Assembly: GCA_903882875.1 (NCBI GenBank)
Contig: CAIRYQ010000015.1
Location: 62,001 to 126,000, forward strand
Source: an uncultured Spartobacteria bacterium
Lineage (GTDB): Bacteria; Verrucomicrobiota; Verrucomicrobiia; Chthoniobacterales; Chthoniobacteraceae
Direction of reading: 5' to 3'
DNA length: 64,000 bases
The notes beneath the pieces were generated by a model. It was not told the DNA's origin. It ran no database searches and saw nothing but the letters and a program-made list of their open reading frames with translations. The first letter of the stretch is position 1. Every line of letters starts with the position of its first letter. Made by a program: the position numbers and the translations under genes. Shown in pieces: positions 1-9,346 of this stretch.

Positions 1-87
1 GATTCTCCCGCGGCTTCTGGCACATGTGCCGCGCCGGGCGGGCGTCCCCTCCGTACCCGTGGACCGGCATGGAAACAACCAACAGCC

Positions 88-390
88 ATGGTCAACAAAC
101 GAACAACAACCGAGGGAGCCAAAAAAAAGGCCGCCACCACTGCGCCCAAGCAGCGCACCACCGCAAAGCCGAAGGTCGCCGCCCGCACCGCGGGTGCCGC
201 GCCGGCGGTCAAGCGCACGAAAAAGAAAACCGCCGAGCCGCCTGCAATCCGAAACGAGGACATCGCTCTTCGCGCCTACTTCATCGCCGAACGGCGCCAG
301 CAGCTCGGGCTGCCGGGCGATTCGCTCGGCGACTGGACCGAGGCCGAGCGGCAGTTGCTCGCCGAGCGTGCCACGCATGGCGTGAACTAG
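88..390 (+). CDS. DUF2934 protein with basic, histone-like N-terminus
   Basis: A 100-residue protein in two parts. Residues 1-50 are almost entirely Lys, Ala, Thr, Arg and Pro, like a histone H1 tail or a DNA-binding linker. Residues 53-92 match the short helical DUF2934 pattern (an 'RAYFIAERRQ' helix followed by 'DWTEAERQLL'). DUF2934 has no assigned biochemical role; the basic tail suggests nucleic-acid binding, which is inference. The start ATG is chosen because it precedes the basic tail and the frame has no better start. An eight-A run at 121-128 lies inside the coding sequence. Confidence 0.75.
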   Translation: MVNKRTTTEGAKKKAATTAPKQRTTAKPKVAARTAGAAPAVKRTKKKTAEPPAIRNEDIALRAYFIAERRQQLGLPGDSLGDWTEAERQLLAERATHGVN

Positions 391-506
391 CTCGCTGCGG
401 TCAAAATTAAGTGCCGCCCGCTGTCCGATCGCCGCGGGCGACCAGGGCATCGTTGCCGTGTCTTCGTTTCGCGAGGACGACGGGTCTCGAATGCGGTGCG
501 CGGATA

Positions 507-923
507 TCAGCTTCGATTCATCGCGTACGACAGCGCGATCCAGAGCGTGAGGAAAATCAGCGGCACGCCAATGACTGCCGACTGCCCGAGCAAGCGGACA
601 AATGAGCCGCTGTGGACGGGCGGATCGTCCGGTGCCGCAAGGCTGTCGGCCAATTTGTGAAGGGTGCGCAGTGCGAACACCGCACCCAGCATTGTGAGCA
701 GCAGCACGGCCACGCTCGCCATGCCGGCCACGGGCAGCATGCGCGTGAGCACGCGATGCACGGGCTCGTAGCGCGGCGAGAAAAATTCCTTCGGCGCATT
801 CAGGCTGATGGCGAAGGCGGTGAGCAGGAAGGATTGCGAACCGACGAGCGCGGAGAGGCGCTGGTTGATGAGATTGTCCTCGTGCTCGATTCGGCTGCGG
901 ATGAAATGGATCTTTTCGTTCAT
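507..923 (-). CDS. Small multi-pass membrane protein, unknown function
   Basis: A 138-residue protein starting at MNEKIHFI; the twelve in-frame codons upstream look non-coding. It has a charged N-terminal segment (residues 1-25), a weak hydrophobic stretch at 29-41 and two clear membrane segments at about 64-85 and 113-134, the last just before the C-terminus. I do not recognise a named family, although small bacterial membrane proteins opening with 'KIxFIRSRIEHEDNLINQRL' recur as uncharacterised proteins. It stands alone on the minus strand, with a strong perfect hairpin 40 bases upstream of its start. Confidence 0.6.
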   Translation of the reverse strand: MNEKIHFIRSRIEHEDNLINQRLSALVGSQSFLLTAFAISLNAPKEFFSPRYEPVHRVLTRMLPVAGMASVAVLLLTMLGAVFALRTLHKLADSLAAPDDPPVHSGSFVRLLGQSAVIGVPLIFLTLWIALSYAMNRS

Positions 924-1242
924 GGAAATCTGCGGACGGGCTTGCGGGCGTTCACGCACATTGGCACCGGCGGAAAGGATTCCGCCGGTGCCTGTGCGTA
1001 ACGTCAGCGTTGCGCAGGTTCGCCGCGTGGCACAAGCCGGATCACACGGAGGAAAAGGGCCGTGACACAGCCATGCAACCTGTGAGTACGGCGGAACTCC
1101 GATGCCGCCATGCTCCGTTCAAAACTCAATCCTGATGCGCCGCTCCAGGTCTCGGCAGCCTTGCTCCCGCTGGGATCGCAGGGCTGGATTTCGCGCCGGG
1201 ATTTGTTTCGCTCCGCCACATTCCTGAAACACCGAGCGCCTC
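924..1242. other. Intergenic region with one strong hairpin
   Basis: About 320 bases between the divergent membrane protein and P450 genes. The only structure I see is the 13-bp perfect inverted repeat at 963-992. Open frames here are short and have no recognisable protein content. The region probably carries both divergent promoters, but I could not pick out convincing -35/-10 boxes. Confidence 0.5.
963..992. repeat. Perfect 13-bp inverted repeat (hairpin)
   Basis: GGCACCGGCGGAA, a four-base AGGA loop, then TTCCGCCGGTGCC. Neither side is followed by a T run, so it is not a classical terminator for either strand. It could be an operator, an RNA processing hairpin or part of a dispersed repeat. 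Confidence 0.7.
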
Positions 1243-2415
1243 ATGAAAGAAAAAATCCGTGAAAATGCCGACCCCTTCCGCGACGTGCGCGAAAAATCCG
1301 GCGTGCTGCCGTGCGAGTTTCAGGGCGAGACGCTGCCGATGATTCTGCGCCACGCCGACGTGCGCGAGGCGGCGAAGGACTGGAAAAAATTCAGCTCGGA
1401 CGCACCGTTCCGCGTGCCGATCCCTTCGGAGGAGGCAGTGCGGACTATGCGCCAGCTCCCCATCGAGACGAACCCGCCGGAGCACACGGAATACCGTGCG
1501 ATCGTCGAGCCGTTCTTCCAGCGCGCGAAGCAGCCTGACACGATTGCGAAAGTCGAGGCGCTCATCGCGGAGATGCTCGGTGGTGCGCTTGCGCGCGACT
1601 CTGTCGAGATCGTGAACGACTTCGCGCTGCCCGTGCAGTCGCGCGCTCTCACATATTTGCTGAACGTGCCCGAGTCCGAGGGGCACAAGTGGATCGGCTG
1701 GGGCATCCACGTCTTCCGTGTGCAGGACGGCGAATTCAAGACGGGCACGGTGCTCGAGGATTACCTGCGCGCGCAGTTTGACCGCGCGGAGGCGATACTT
1801 TCTACGGATGCTCCGTCCGGCGACGATTTTTTCAGCGCGCTCACGCAGGCCGAATACCGTGGGCGGCGGCTCACGCGCGAGGAGATGATGGGCTTTGCAA
1901 ACCTCACTTTCGCGGGCGGGCGCGACACGGTCATCCACAGCATCTCGTCCGTCATCGCCTACGTCGCGCGGAACCCGGATGCGCTCGCGTATCTGCGCGA
2001 GGATCCGAAGCGCATCGTCCACGCGAGCGAGGAATTTTTCCGCGTCTTCATGCCACTCACGCACATCGGTCGCGTGTGCCCGGTGGACACGGACGTGCAC
2101 GGCGTCCCCGTGAATGCAAATGGCCGCGTGTCGCTGTGCTGGTCGTCGGCAAATTTCGACGCGGCGGTCTTCGACTCGCCCGAGGAAATCCGCCTCGACC
2201 GGAAGCCGAACCCACACATCTCATTCGGCTTCGGCACGCACCTCTGCCTCGGCGCGCCGCACGCACGGCTCATCGTGCGCAGCCTCTTGCAGGCGCTGTG
2301 TGATCGCGTGGAAAAAATCGCGATCCTCGAAGCCGCGCCGCATGTGGAGCACGAGGCGGCCTACAAGCGCACGAACGGCTTCGACTCGCTTACGGCGCGG
2401 TTCACGGCGCGCTGA
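1243..2415 (+). CDS. Cytochrome P450
   Basis: A 390-residue soluble bacterial P450, normal length for the class (about 390-410). The haem-binding signature FGFGTHLCLG lies at residues 328-337, with Cys335 as the thiolate ligand. The I-helix oxygen-activation motif AGGRDT is at 224-229, and the K-helix ExxR is Glu264-Arg267. P450s insert one oxygen atom into a substrate using electrons from ferredoxin or flavodoxin partners. No ferredoxin or reductase gene lies nearby, so the partner must be elsewhere, and the substrate cannot be inferred. The ATG at 1243 puts the normal N-terminus in frame; no membrane anchor is seen. Confidence 0.93.
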   Translation: MKEKIRENADPFRDVREKSGVLPCEFQGETLPMILRHADVREAAKDWKKFSSDAPFRVPIPSEEAVRTMRQLPIETNPPEHTEYRAIVEPFFQRAKQPDTIAKVEALIAEMLGGALARDSVEIVNDFALPVQSRALTYLLNVPESEGHKWIGWGIHVFRVQDGEFKTGTVLEDYLRAQFDRAEAILSTDAPSGDDFFSALTQAEYRGRRLTREEMMGFANLTFAGGRDTVIHSISSVIAYVARNPDALAYLREDPKRIVHASEEFFRVFMPLTHIGRVCPVDTDVHGVPVNANGRVSLCWSSANFDAAVFDSPEEIRLDRKPNPHISFGFGTHLCLGAPHARLIVRSLLQALCDRVEKIAILEAAPHVEHEAAYKRTNGFDSLTARFTAR

Positions 2416-2426
2416 ATTTTTTCACG

Positions 2427-3311
2427 CTACGGATGCGGGCCGGGAAACCAGCGCGTCTTGTAAGGATTCGCGTCCTTCAGCGTGAGCGCGCCGACGGGAT
2501 CGAGGAATTCCAGCTTTGCGCTCCACGCGCCGAAGACGGTGCGCTTCGTCGTGGGATGGATGTCCGAGGACTTCAGCTTCGCCTTCTGGCCGAGCACCGG
2601 ATGCCTGCGGAATTCGCCGCGCTCGCGATCGAAGAGGAACACGCCGGTCTCCGTCGTGACGATGAGATCGTTCGACGAGGGCACGGCGCGCAGATCGTGT
2701 CCGTCCTCCGCGGGCAGCGGATGCGTCGCTTTCAACGCGAGCGACGGATGATCCGTGTCCCAATCGGCCAGCGCGTACCGGCGCAGTTCGTCGAAACCGA
2801 GCGCCCACAGCACGGCGCGCGGCGCATCCCACACGACGCCGTGAGCGGAATGCAGCGGTGTCTTCCAGACGGGCTGCGCGCCGCCTTTCAAATCAAAGAG
2901 CACAAGCCGGTCGCCGCTCAGCGAACTCGCGACGACGACGCGGTCTCGCGGGAGGAGTTCGAGCGAGTGTGCGTTGGTCGTCGTCGCCTTCCACGCGATT
3001 CGGCCCGAGGGGTATTCGAGGAGCGCGCATCCGCTGTTCGATGAGGAAATGAGGATTCGTTTTCCACCATCGAGCGGCTTGCATTCATCGAGATGATCGA
3101 AGCGTCGGCGCTCGTCGTCCGCGAGCCCTTCGGCATCCGCGCCGCTCCAGCGCCAGAGCTTCGCGCCGGTGGCTGCATCGCGGACGGAGAGTTCATTGCT
3201 GCCCGCGCAGAGCAGCAGCGTGCCGGGCGATTCGGCGCGCAGCCGCGCGGGCGAAAACGCGGGGAGCGCGAGCGCGAGGAGGAGCAGGCGAAAAAGGGGC
3301 GCACAGTTCAT
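2427..3311 (-). CDS. Secreted beta-propeller-like protein (DUF6528-like)
   Basis: A 294-residue protein starting at MNCAPLFR, with a signal peptide of about 26 residues (hydrophobic LLLLALALPAF core, ending ARLRAE). The mature part consists of short repeated beta-strand units such as 'GTLLLCAGSNELSVRDAATG', 'ISSSNSGCALLEYPSGRIAW' and 'DLIVTTETGVFLFDRERGEF', the pattern of WD/PQQ-like propellers and of the DUF6528 family. The family name is from memory and is the less certain part; secretion and propeller fold are well supported. It is convergent with the P450 gene, only 11 bases apart. Function is unknown; such proteins often act as scaffolds or sugar/ligand-binding modules. Confidence 0.7.
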   Translation of the reverse strand: MNCAPLFRLLLLALALPAFSPARLRAESPGTLLLCAGSNELSVRDAATGAKLWRWSGADAEGLADDERRRFDHLDECKPLDGGKRILISSSNSGCALLEYPSGRIAWKATTTNAHSLELLPRDRVVVASSLSGDRLVLFDLKGGAQPVWKTPLHSAHGVVWDAPRAVLWALGFDELRRYALADWDTDHPSLALKATHPLPAEDGHDLRAVPSSNDLIVTTETGVFLFDRERGEFRRHPVLGQKAKLKSSDIHPTTKRTVFGAWSAKLEFLDPVGALTLKDANPYKTRWFPGPHP

Positions 3312-3727
3312 GGCTTGGGCATGGCGCAATCATTCCCGTGAGCCAAGCCCGCAAGCCGGATGGCGCGGCCCGGGAAAGCGTGGTGTCCAGTTTTGCATTT
3401 GGAATCCAGGAAGCCAGGAAACAGGACGAGGCCCGCGCCGCGGCGACCATGAAGACTCCTTTTTCGCCGAGGCGAAGTGTCGCGTGGGGCCAGGAGACGA
3501 CCATCCGGGGTTGACCCCCAACCGTCCGGTTGCGGTCGGCGAATGTGTTCACGGCCCGCAACCCGAGTTTCTGCGCGGCGACGATCACCTTTTTCAAATT
3601 GGGATTTGCCCGGCGAAGCACGCCTGCGAATGGTGGTGCGATGCGTGATTCGACAACAAACCGGATGAGCCTGAAGCCGCGCGTCGGCAGGTTTTAGGCC
3701 GCCGGTTTTCAGTCACGGGATCGCCCC
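3312..3727. other. Intergenic region, nothing recognised
   Basis: About 415 bases between divergent genes. Short frames exist on both strands, but their translations look like GC-rich noise with no domain, signal peptide or repeat. I see no tRNA, riboswitch or hairpin of note. It presumably holds the promoter of the VWA membrane-protein pair. Confidence 0.5.
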
Positions 3728-5878
3728 ATGTTTCTCTCGCCATTCTTCCTCATCGCAGCGGGCGTCGGCGCGTCGGTGCCGCTCGTGCTGCACCTCATGC
3801 AGAACCGGAAGAAGATGCATCTTCCGTTTCCGACGCTGCGCTTTCTGAAGCTCGCGGAGAAGCATTCGTCGCGGAAGGCGCGGCTGGAAAATTTCCTGCT
3901 GTGGCTGCTGCGCACGCTCATCATGGCGCTGCTCGGGATGGCCTTCGCGATGCCGATGATCCGGCGCAGCGGGCTCGGCTGGCTCGGCGATGCGCCGCGC
4001 GATGTGGCCATCGTGCTCGATGCGTCGTACAGCATGGGCTATCACACGGAGCGCGGGACGGTGTGGGACAAGGGCATCGAGTCCGCCGTGGCGATCATCG
4101 AGGGGCTGAGTGACAAGGACCGGTTCTGCATTTTCCTCGCGCGCGAACAGCCGGAGGCGCTCGTGGCCGAGCCGGTCGCGAACAAGCAGGAGGGCATCGC
4201 ACGGCTGCGCGCGCTCCAGCCGGGCGAGACGAGTTCGCGGCTCGGGCCGGCAGTCACGGCGGCGATGCGCGCGCTGCTGAAGGCCGACGCGCGGCGCGAG
4301 CGCGAAATGCACATCATCACGGACAACCAGGCGCTGCCGTGGCAGAGCATGGCGACGGAGAAAGTGGAACTCGAAGCGAAGACGGCGGTCTTCGTCTCGC
4401 TGCTCGGCGTGCCCGCGCCGGAAAATGCGGGCGTGGCGTCGGTGGAGCTTCAGCCGCCGGTGGTGCGCAAGGGCTCGGATGTGAAAGTGACCGCCAAGCT
4501 GCTGCGCACGGGCACTGCGGCGGACACGACGCTGTCGCTTTTCATCAACGACAAGGAGGCCGGGCGGCGTGTGGTCGGGGTGAATGATCCGGAGGCCGCT
4601 GCGCCGAGCTTTACGCTGCCGGCGCTCGATGTCGGCGTCCACGCGGCGCGCATCCAGACGCCGGACGACAATCTGCCGATTGACAACGCGTTCTATTTTC
4701 TCATCCGCGTGCAGGCGCAGATGCCTTCGCTCGTCGTCGGAAATGAGAGCGAGACGCTGTTCCTGCGCACGGCACTGCGCACCGGATTCGGGCGCACGGA
4801 TGCAGTGGTGTCGGTCACGCCGGAGCAGATCACGGACAAGCCGCTCTCGTCGTACGCGTGCGTGATCCTGTGCAATGCGCTGCCGCTTTCCGGGCAGGCG
4901 ATCGCGGCGGTGGAGGGCTACGTGAAAAGCGGCGGCGTGCTCGTGCTTTTCCCCGGCATGGGCGCGAAGCCAGATGCGTACGCGGCATGGAACTGCCTGC
5001 CCGGCATCCCGTCCGCCATCGAGGATCTGCCGCTCGCGCAGCGGAATCGCACGCTCACGTGGGACCAGCCGCAGCACCTCCTCGTGCGGACTTTGCGCGA
5101 GGGCATCGGCATTCCCGCGCTCGCGATCCGGCGACGGCTCGCGTTTGAGAAATTGCACGAGACCGCGCAGCGCGTCGTCTCGATGGGCGCGAACCAGCCG
5201 TTTCTCATCGAGCGGCAATTCGGCGACGGGCGCGTGCTGGTGTTTGCCGTCTCCGCGGATCGGACTTGGAGTGATTTTCCCCTGTCACCATTTTTCCTCC
5301 CGCTGCTGACGCAATGCGCGGACTACGGCGCGGGCGTCGGGGCGAAGGCGCCGTTCGAGTGGGCGACGGATTCGCTGTCGCTCAGCGAGCGTTTTCCCGA
5401 GTTGAAAAATGCGCCGAGCCTGAGCGCGCCGGACGGCCAGCCGGTGTCCGTGCGCAGCTCGGTCGTGGATGGCCGCACAGTGCTGAATGCGGAGAACCTC
5501 ACCATGCCCGGCTTCTATTCGATGGCGACCGCGGAGCAGCCGGAGGGCAGGCCGGCGTTCGCGGTGAATCTGCCGCGCGGCGAGTCGGATCTCACGCCGG
5601 TCGCGGACAAGGAAATCCCGAAACAGCTCGGCGTGGATCGCGCGGTCGTCGCAAACGATCTCGCGACGCTGCGCAAGCTGATCGAGGAGCATCGCATTGG
5701 GCGCACGTACGGAGAGCATCTGCTGTGGCTCGCGTTCGTGCTCACGGCGATCGAATTCATGTACGCAAACATGCTCGCACGCGGAGGCAAGGGCGGCGGA
5801 GGCAAAGTGAGCGTGGACGCTGCGGGACATGTCGAAACGCACGCCAAAACTCCCGCTGAAACGCACGCCGACGCATGA
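3728..5878 (+). CDS. BatA-like membrane protein with VWA domain
   Basis: A 716-residue inner-membrane protein. Residues 1-80 are the BatA/aerotolerance N-terminal domain: a first membrane segment at 5-22, a short cytoplasmic stretch with Pro-Thr-Leu-Arg-Phe, and a second segment at 57-78. A von Willebrand A domain follows, with the metal-binding DASYS motif at residues 98-102. The middle and C-terminal parts resemble a glutamine-amidotransferase-like fold, and a last membrane segment lies at about 665-685. Relatives sit in MoxR-DUF58-Bat operons linked to envelope stress or chaperone-like functions. The next gene starts inside this stop codon (ATGA), so the two are translationally coupled. 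No MoxR ATPase is adjacent. Confidence 0.82.
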   Translation: MFLSPFFLIAAGVGASVPLVLHLMQNRKKMHLPFPTLRFLKLAEKHSSRKARLENFLLWLLRTLIMALLGMAFAMPMIRRSGLGWLGDAPRDVAIVLDASYSMGYHTERGTVWDKGIESAVAIIEGLSDKDRFCIFLAREQPEALVAEPVANKQEGIARLRALQPGETSSRLGPAVTAAMRALLKADARREREMHIITDNQALPWQSMATEKVELEAKTAVFVSLLGVPAPENAGVASVELQPPVVRKGSDVKVTAKLLRTGTAADTTLSLFINDKEAGRRVVGVNDPEAAAPSFTLPALDVGVHAARIQTPDDNLPIDNAFYFLIRVQAQMPSLVVGNESETLFLRTALRTGFGRTDAVVSVTPEQITDKPLSSYACVILCNALPLSGQAIAAVEGYVKSGGVLVLFPGMGAKPDAYAAWNCLPGIPSAIEDLPLAQRNRTLTWDQPQHLLVRTLREGIGIPALAIRRRLAFEKLHETAQRVVSMGANQPFLIERQFGDGRVLVFAVSADRTWSDFPLSPFFLPLLTQCADYGAGVGAKAPFEWATDSLSLSERFPELKNAPSLSAPDGQPVSVRSSVVDGRTVLNAENLTMPGFYSMATAEQPEGRPAFAVNLPRGESDLTPVADKEIPKQLGVDRAVVANDLATLRKLIEEHRIGRTYGEHLLWLAFVLTAIEFMYANMLARGGKGGGGKVSVDAAGHVETHAKTPAETHADA

Positions 5879-8079
5879 TCGTTTACGAGCACACCTTTCC
5901 CATCCCGGCGATCGTCGCGACACTCTCGACGGCGCTCGTGCTCGGTGCATTTACGGCGTGGAAATTTCTGCCGCGCCGATGGCTGAACGCCATCATTTTT
6001 CTGCTCTACGCACTGGTGCTGTCCGGCATGGGCTGGTGCCTGCTGATGCCGGGGCTCAAGAACTCGCTCACCCAACTGCGCAAGCCGCGCTTCATCATCG
6101 CGCTCGACACTTCGCAGAGCATGACGCTCACGCCGTCGCCCGACGTACCGAGCCGCTGGACGACCGCGCAGGAGGCGCTGAAACGCCCGTGGCTCGCGGC
6201 GCTCGCGAGCGAGTGCGAGATCGAATTCTTCCCGTTCGCCTCGGAGCTGGGCGAAAATATTCCCGTCGCGAATGCCGCATCGCTCAAGCCCGACGGCGCG
6301 GCCACGCGGCTGCGCGACACTTTGAAAAAAATCTCCGACCGCTCGGCGGGGCTGAACGTCGCGGGAATGCTGCTGCTCAGCGACGGCGCGGACACCAGCG
6401 AGGCGCTGGACGACTGGGCCGGCACTGCGCGCAATTTTCCCATCCATACGCTGCGCCCCGAGCCGCCCGGCGGCTGGAAACAGGACCCCGATCTGCGCAT
6501 TGACGCGGTGACGACTTCGCGGCGCGTGACGGTCGGGTGGAAATCGGAGTTCAAGGTGAAGGTCTCCGGGCAAGGCACGCGCGGCGCGCCGGTCACGGTG
6601 CAGGTCTTCGAGGACGGCACGCTGCGCACCGAGGTGCCGACGCAAATTCCCGACGAAGGCGGCGAGCGCGAGGTCGTGTTGGAGCTGGACCACGCGAAGA
6701 TGGGCGTCTTCAGCTACCGCGTCTTCGTGCCGCCGCTGCCGGGCGAAAAGCACACCGAGGACAACGAGTATGTGCTGAACATCGAGGTCGTGGACGCGCG
6801 CAACCGCCTGCTCTACCTCGAGGGCATCCCGCGCTGGGAATACAAATACCTCCGCCGCGCGCTGCTCTCCGAGCGGCAGATTTCGCCGGTCATCTTTTTC
6901 ACCGGGCCGGACGGCGCCCCGCACGGCGGCACGCCCGTGGGCAACGTCACCGCCGACATGACGCCGCAGCAGCTCGCGTATTTCAAAATCATCATGCTCG
7001 GGAACATTGATGCGAAGGAACTCGGCGCGGCGCGTGCGAAGAACCTCGTGAAGTTTGTCGAGGACGGCGGCAGCCTCATCCTGCTCGGCGGCACGAAGGG
7101 CTGGACCGCCGGCGGCCTCGTGGAGACCGACCTCGGCAAGATGCTCCCCGTGCGCAGCACCGACGTAAAAACGATCGAGGGCGAGAAGCCGTATCCGGTG
7201 AAACTCAGCGACGCCGCGCGCGGGCATCCGGCTTTCGCGGGCGACGCCGCGCTGTGGCAGAACATCCCGCCGGTGCTCTCGCTTTTCACCGGCTTCACGC
7301 TCTCACCCGCGGCAGAGACACTCGTGACCGCGGACACGCCGGGCGGCCCGGTGCCCGTCGTCGTCACGCAGCGTTTCGGGCAGGGAAAAGTGACGGCCAT
7401 CCTCACCGATTCGCTCTGGCGCTGGCAGCTCGGCCCCGAGTCCGGCAAAGCGAAACCGTACGACCGTTTCTGGACGCAGATGATCTCCTGGCTGCTCCCG
7501 CGCGAGGAGGCGCTCGACGGACTGCGCCTCGAACTCTTCGCCGACCGCGACCAGCTTTTCCTCGGCGAATCCCTCGATCTCCACGCGCGCATCGGCACCG
7601 AGAACGTGCCGAAGGCCGACAGCGTGGAGGCGAAGATCACGCTGCCGGACAAGCGCGAAGTCCCCTACCGTATGGCCCCGCAGCTCGTCACGCTGCCCTC
7701 GGGGAAAAGCTTCCCCGGCTACGGCCTTCCATTTTCCGCGACACAGCCGGGGCTCTACAAAGTCACCGGCGTCGCGAAGGTGAAGGGCCAGACGATCACG
7801 AGCGAGCCGTTCGGATTCTTCGTGAAGCCCTACTCGCCCGAGACCGTTCCGCGTCCCGCAAAGGTCGAGGTCCTGCAGGCGATCTCAGCCGCAAGCGGCG
7901 GCAAATTTTTTGAAAACCTCGACGCGCTGAATGACGGCCTCTCGAAACTCCAGCTCCATGCCACCGAGGAAAAGCTGGCCGAATACCGCACGCTCTGGCG
8001 CGAGTGGCCCGTCGTGACCGGCCTGATGATCCTGCTCGCCGCCTCGTGGATGATGCGGAAATTCCGCAACATGCCCTGA
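5875..8079 (+). CDS. Membrane VWA/glutamine amidotransferase-like protein
   Basis: A 734-residue partner of the preceding BatA-like protein, overlapping it by four bases. Two N-terminal membrane segments (about 10-28 and 37-60) are followed by a VWA domain with the MIDAS motif DTSQS at 78-82. A glutamine-amidotransferase-like region occupies the middle (for example 'VEDGGSLILLGGTKGWTAGG'), and a single C-terminal membrane segment lies near residue 715. This architecture is common in PVC-group genomes beside BatA-like and DUF58 genes. It likely forms a membrane complex with its neighbour, with large periplasmic domains; function is unknown. The start is fixed by the coupling and by the immediate membrane segment. 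Confidence 0.8.
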   Translation: MIVYEHTFPIPAIVATLSTALVLGAFTAWKFLPRRWLNAIIFLLYALVLSGMGWCLLMPGLKNSLTQLRKPRFIIALDTSQSMTLTPSPDVPSRWTTAQEALKRPWLAALASECEIEFFPFASELGENIPVANAASLKPDGAATRLRDTLKKISDRSAGLNVAGMLLLSDGADTSEALDDWAGTARNFPIHTLRPEPPGGWKQDPDLRIDAVTTSRRVTVGWKSEFKVKVSGQGTRGAPVTVQVFEDGTLRTEVPTQIPDEGGEREVVLELDHAKMGVFSYRVFVPPLPGEKHTEDNEYVLNIEVVDARNRLLYLEGIPRWEYKYLRRALLSERQISPVIFFTGPDGAPHGGTPVGNVTADMTPQQLAYFKIIMLGNIDAKELGAARAKNLVKFVEDGGSLILLGGTKGWTAGGLVETDLGKMLPVRSTDVKTIEGEKPYPVKLSDAARGHPAFAGDAALWQNIPPVLSLFTGFTLSPAAETLVTADTPGGPVPVVVTQRFGQGKVTAILTDSLWRWQLGPESGKAKPYDRFWTQMISWLLPREEALDGLRLELFADRDQLFLGESLDLHARIGTENVPKADSVEAKITLPDKREVPYRMAPQLVTLPSGKSFPGYGLPFSATQPGLYKVTGVAKVKGQTITSEPFGFFVKPYSPETVPRPAKVEVLQAISAASGGKFFENLDALNDGLSKLQLHATEEKLAEYRTLWREWPVVTGLMILLAASWMMRKFRNMP

Positions 8080-8130
8080 GCCGCGGCCGCGCCTTCATCC
8101 AAGAACGGCCACTCTTTCACTGAATCCGCT

Positions 8131-9258
8131 CTAGCTCGCAGCTGTGCCTGCGTCAGCGGCCGGGTCGAATGGGTGCAAGGGAACTCCATGCGCCTCGGCG
8201 ACGCCGCGGCAGGTGACTTTGCCGTCGAGGAGATTCAGGCCGCCGAGGAGGTTGGGATCCTTTTTGAATGCGCCGGGGATGCCGTGGTCGGCGATGAGTT
8301 CGATGTAGCGGTAGGTCACGTTCGTGAGTGCCTGTGTGGCGGTGCGGGCGAATGCGGCGGGCATGTTCGCCACACAGTAGTGGGTCACGTCCTCCTCGAC
8401 GAAAACCGGGTCGTGGTGCGTGGTGGCGCGCGATGTCTCGGCGCAGCCGCCCTGGTCAATCGCGATGTCCACGAAGACGCTGCCTTTCTTCATCACGCGC
8501 ATCATTTCGCGATCGATCAGCTTCGGTGCGCGTGCGCCGGGGACGAGCACGGCGCCGATGAGGAGGTCCACCTCGGGGAGCATTTCGAGGATGTGGGCGC
8601 GGTTCGAGTAGAGCGTGTGGGCGGTGTGGAGTGTGATGTCGAGGAACCTCATGCGCTCCACGTCCACGTCGAGGATCGTCACGTCCGCACCGAGGCCCTG
8701 CGCCATGCGCGCGGCGTTCACGCCCGCGGTGCCGCCGCCGATGACGACCACTTTTCCCGGCAGCACGCCCGGCACGCCGCCGAGGAGGACACCGCAGCCG
8801 CCGAGGTGCTTCTGCAAGAAATTGCCGCCCATGAGGACGGACATGCGCCCGGCGATTTCGCTCATCGGCTCGAGCAGCGGGAGGCGGCGGTTCACCTCGA
8901 CGGTCTCGTAGGCGATGCCGGTGACCTTCGATGCGAGCAGCGCGTCGGTGAGCGGCTTGCTCGCGGCGAGGTGGAGGTAGGTGAAGAGAATCTGCCCGGC
9001 ACGCAGCAGAGGCCATTCGGATTCGAGCGGCTCCTTCACTTTCACGATCAGCTCCGCGCGCGCGAAGACCTCGCTGTGCTGCGCGACGATTTCCGCGCCG
9101 GCGGCGGCGTACTGTTCGTCCGGGAAGCCGGAGCCCGCGCCTGCATTCGTCTCGACGAAGACCTTGTGCCCGCGCCGGACGAGCTGGTAGGCCGCGCTCG
9201 GGAGAAGGGCGACGCGATTTTCCTGTGCTTTGATTTCTTTGGGGACGCCGATGTTCAT
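8131..9258 (-). CDS. ald: Alanine dehydrogenase
   Basis: A 375-residue protein matching the family length (about 370). It catalyses reversible NAD-dependent deamination of L-alanine to pyruvate and ammonium in the cytoplasm. The N-terminus [18 protein letters not shown] is characteristic. The known catalytic Lys75 (in IVKVKEP) and His96 (in FTYLHLAAS) fall at exactly the numbers reported for characterised alanine dehydrogenases. The Rossmann motif [13 protein letters not shown] lies at about 171-183. It is convergent with the VWA membrane pair and divergent from the U32 peptidase gene. Confidence 0.96.
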   Translation of the reverse strand: MNIGVPKEIKAQENRVALLPSAAYQLVRRGHKVFVETNAGAGSGFPDEQYAAAGAEIVAQHSEVFARAELIVKVKEPLESEWPLLRAGQILFTYLHLAASKPLTDALLASKVTGIAYETVEVNRRLPLLEPMSEIAGRMSVLMGGNFLQKHLGGCGVLLGGVPGVLPGKVVVIGGGTAGVNAARMAQGLGADVTILDVDVERMRFLDITLHTAHTLYSNRAHILEMLPEVDLLIGAVLVPGARAPKLIDREMMRVMKKGSVFVDIAIDQGGCAETSRATTHHDPVFVEEDVTHYCVANMPAAFARTATQALTNVTYRYIELIADHGIPGAFKKDPNLLGGLNLLDGKVTCRGVAEAHGVPLHPFDPAADAGTAAS

Positions 9259-9346
9259 GCGCGGAGGCTAGCACGGGCGCGGCCCGGTTGCGAAGCGCCG
9301 AGTGCGCGGCGCTGGCAAAGTGCGCGGAACGCGCGATGATGGATGC

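Noticed and set aside
3193-3621. Possible small minus-strand gene upstream of the beta-propeller gene
   Set aside because: It overlaps the real gene start in another frame and shows no signal peptide, domain or ribosome-binding site.
3713-5218. Long minus-strand frame opposite the BatA-like gene
   Set aside because: Arg/His-rich shadow of a well-supported gene with VWA and membrane motifs on the plus strand.
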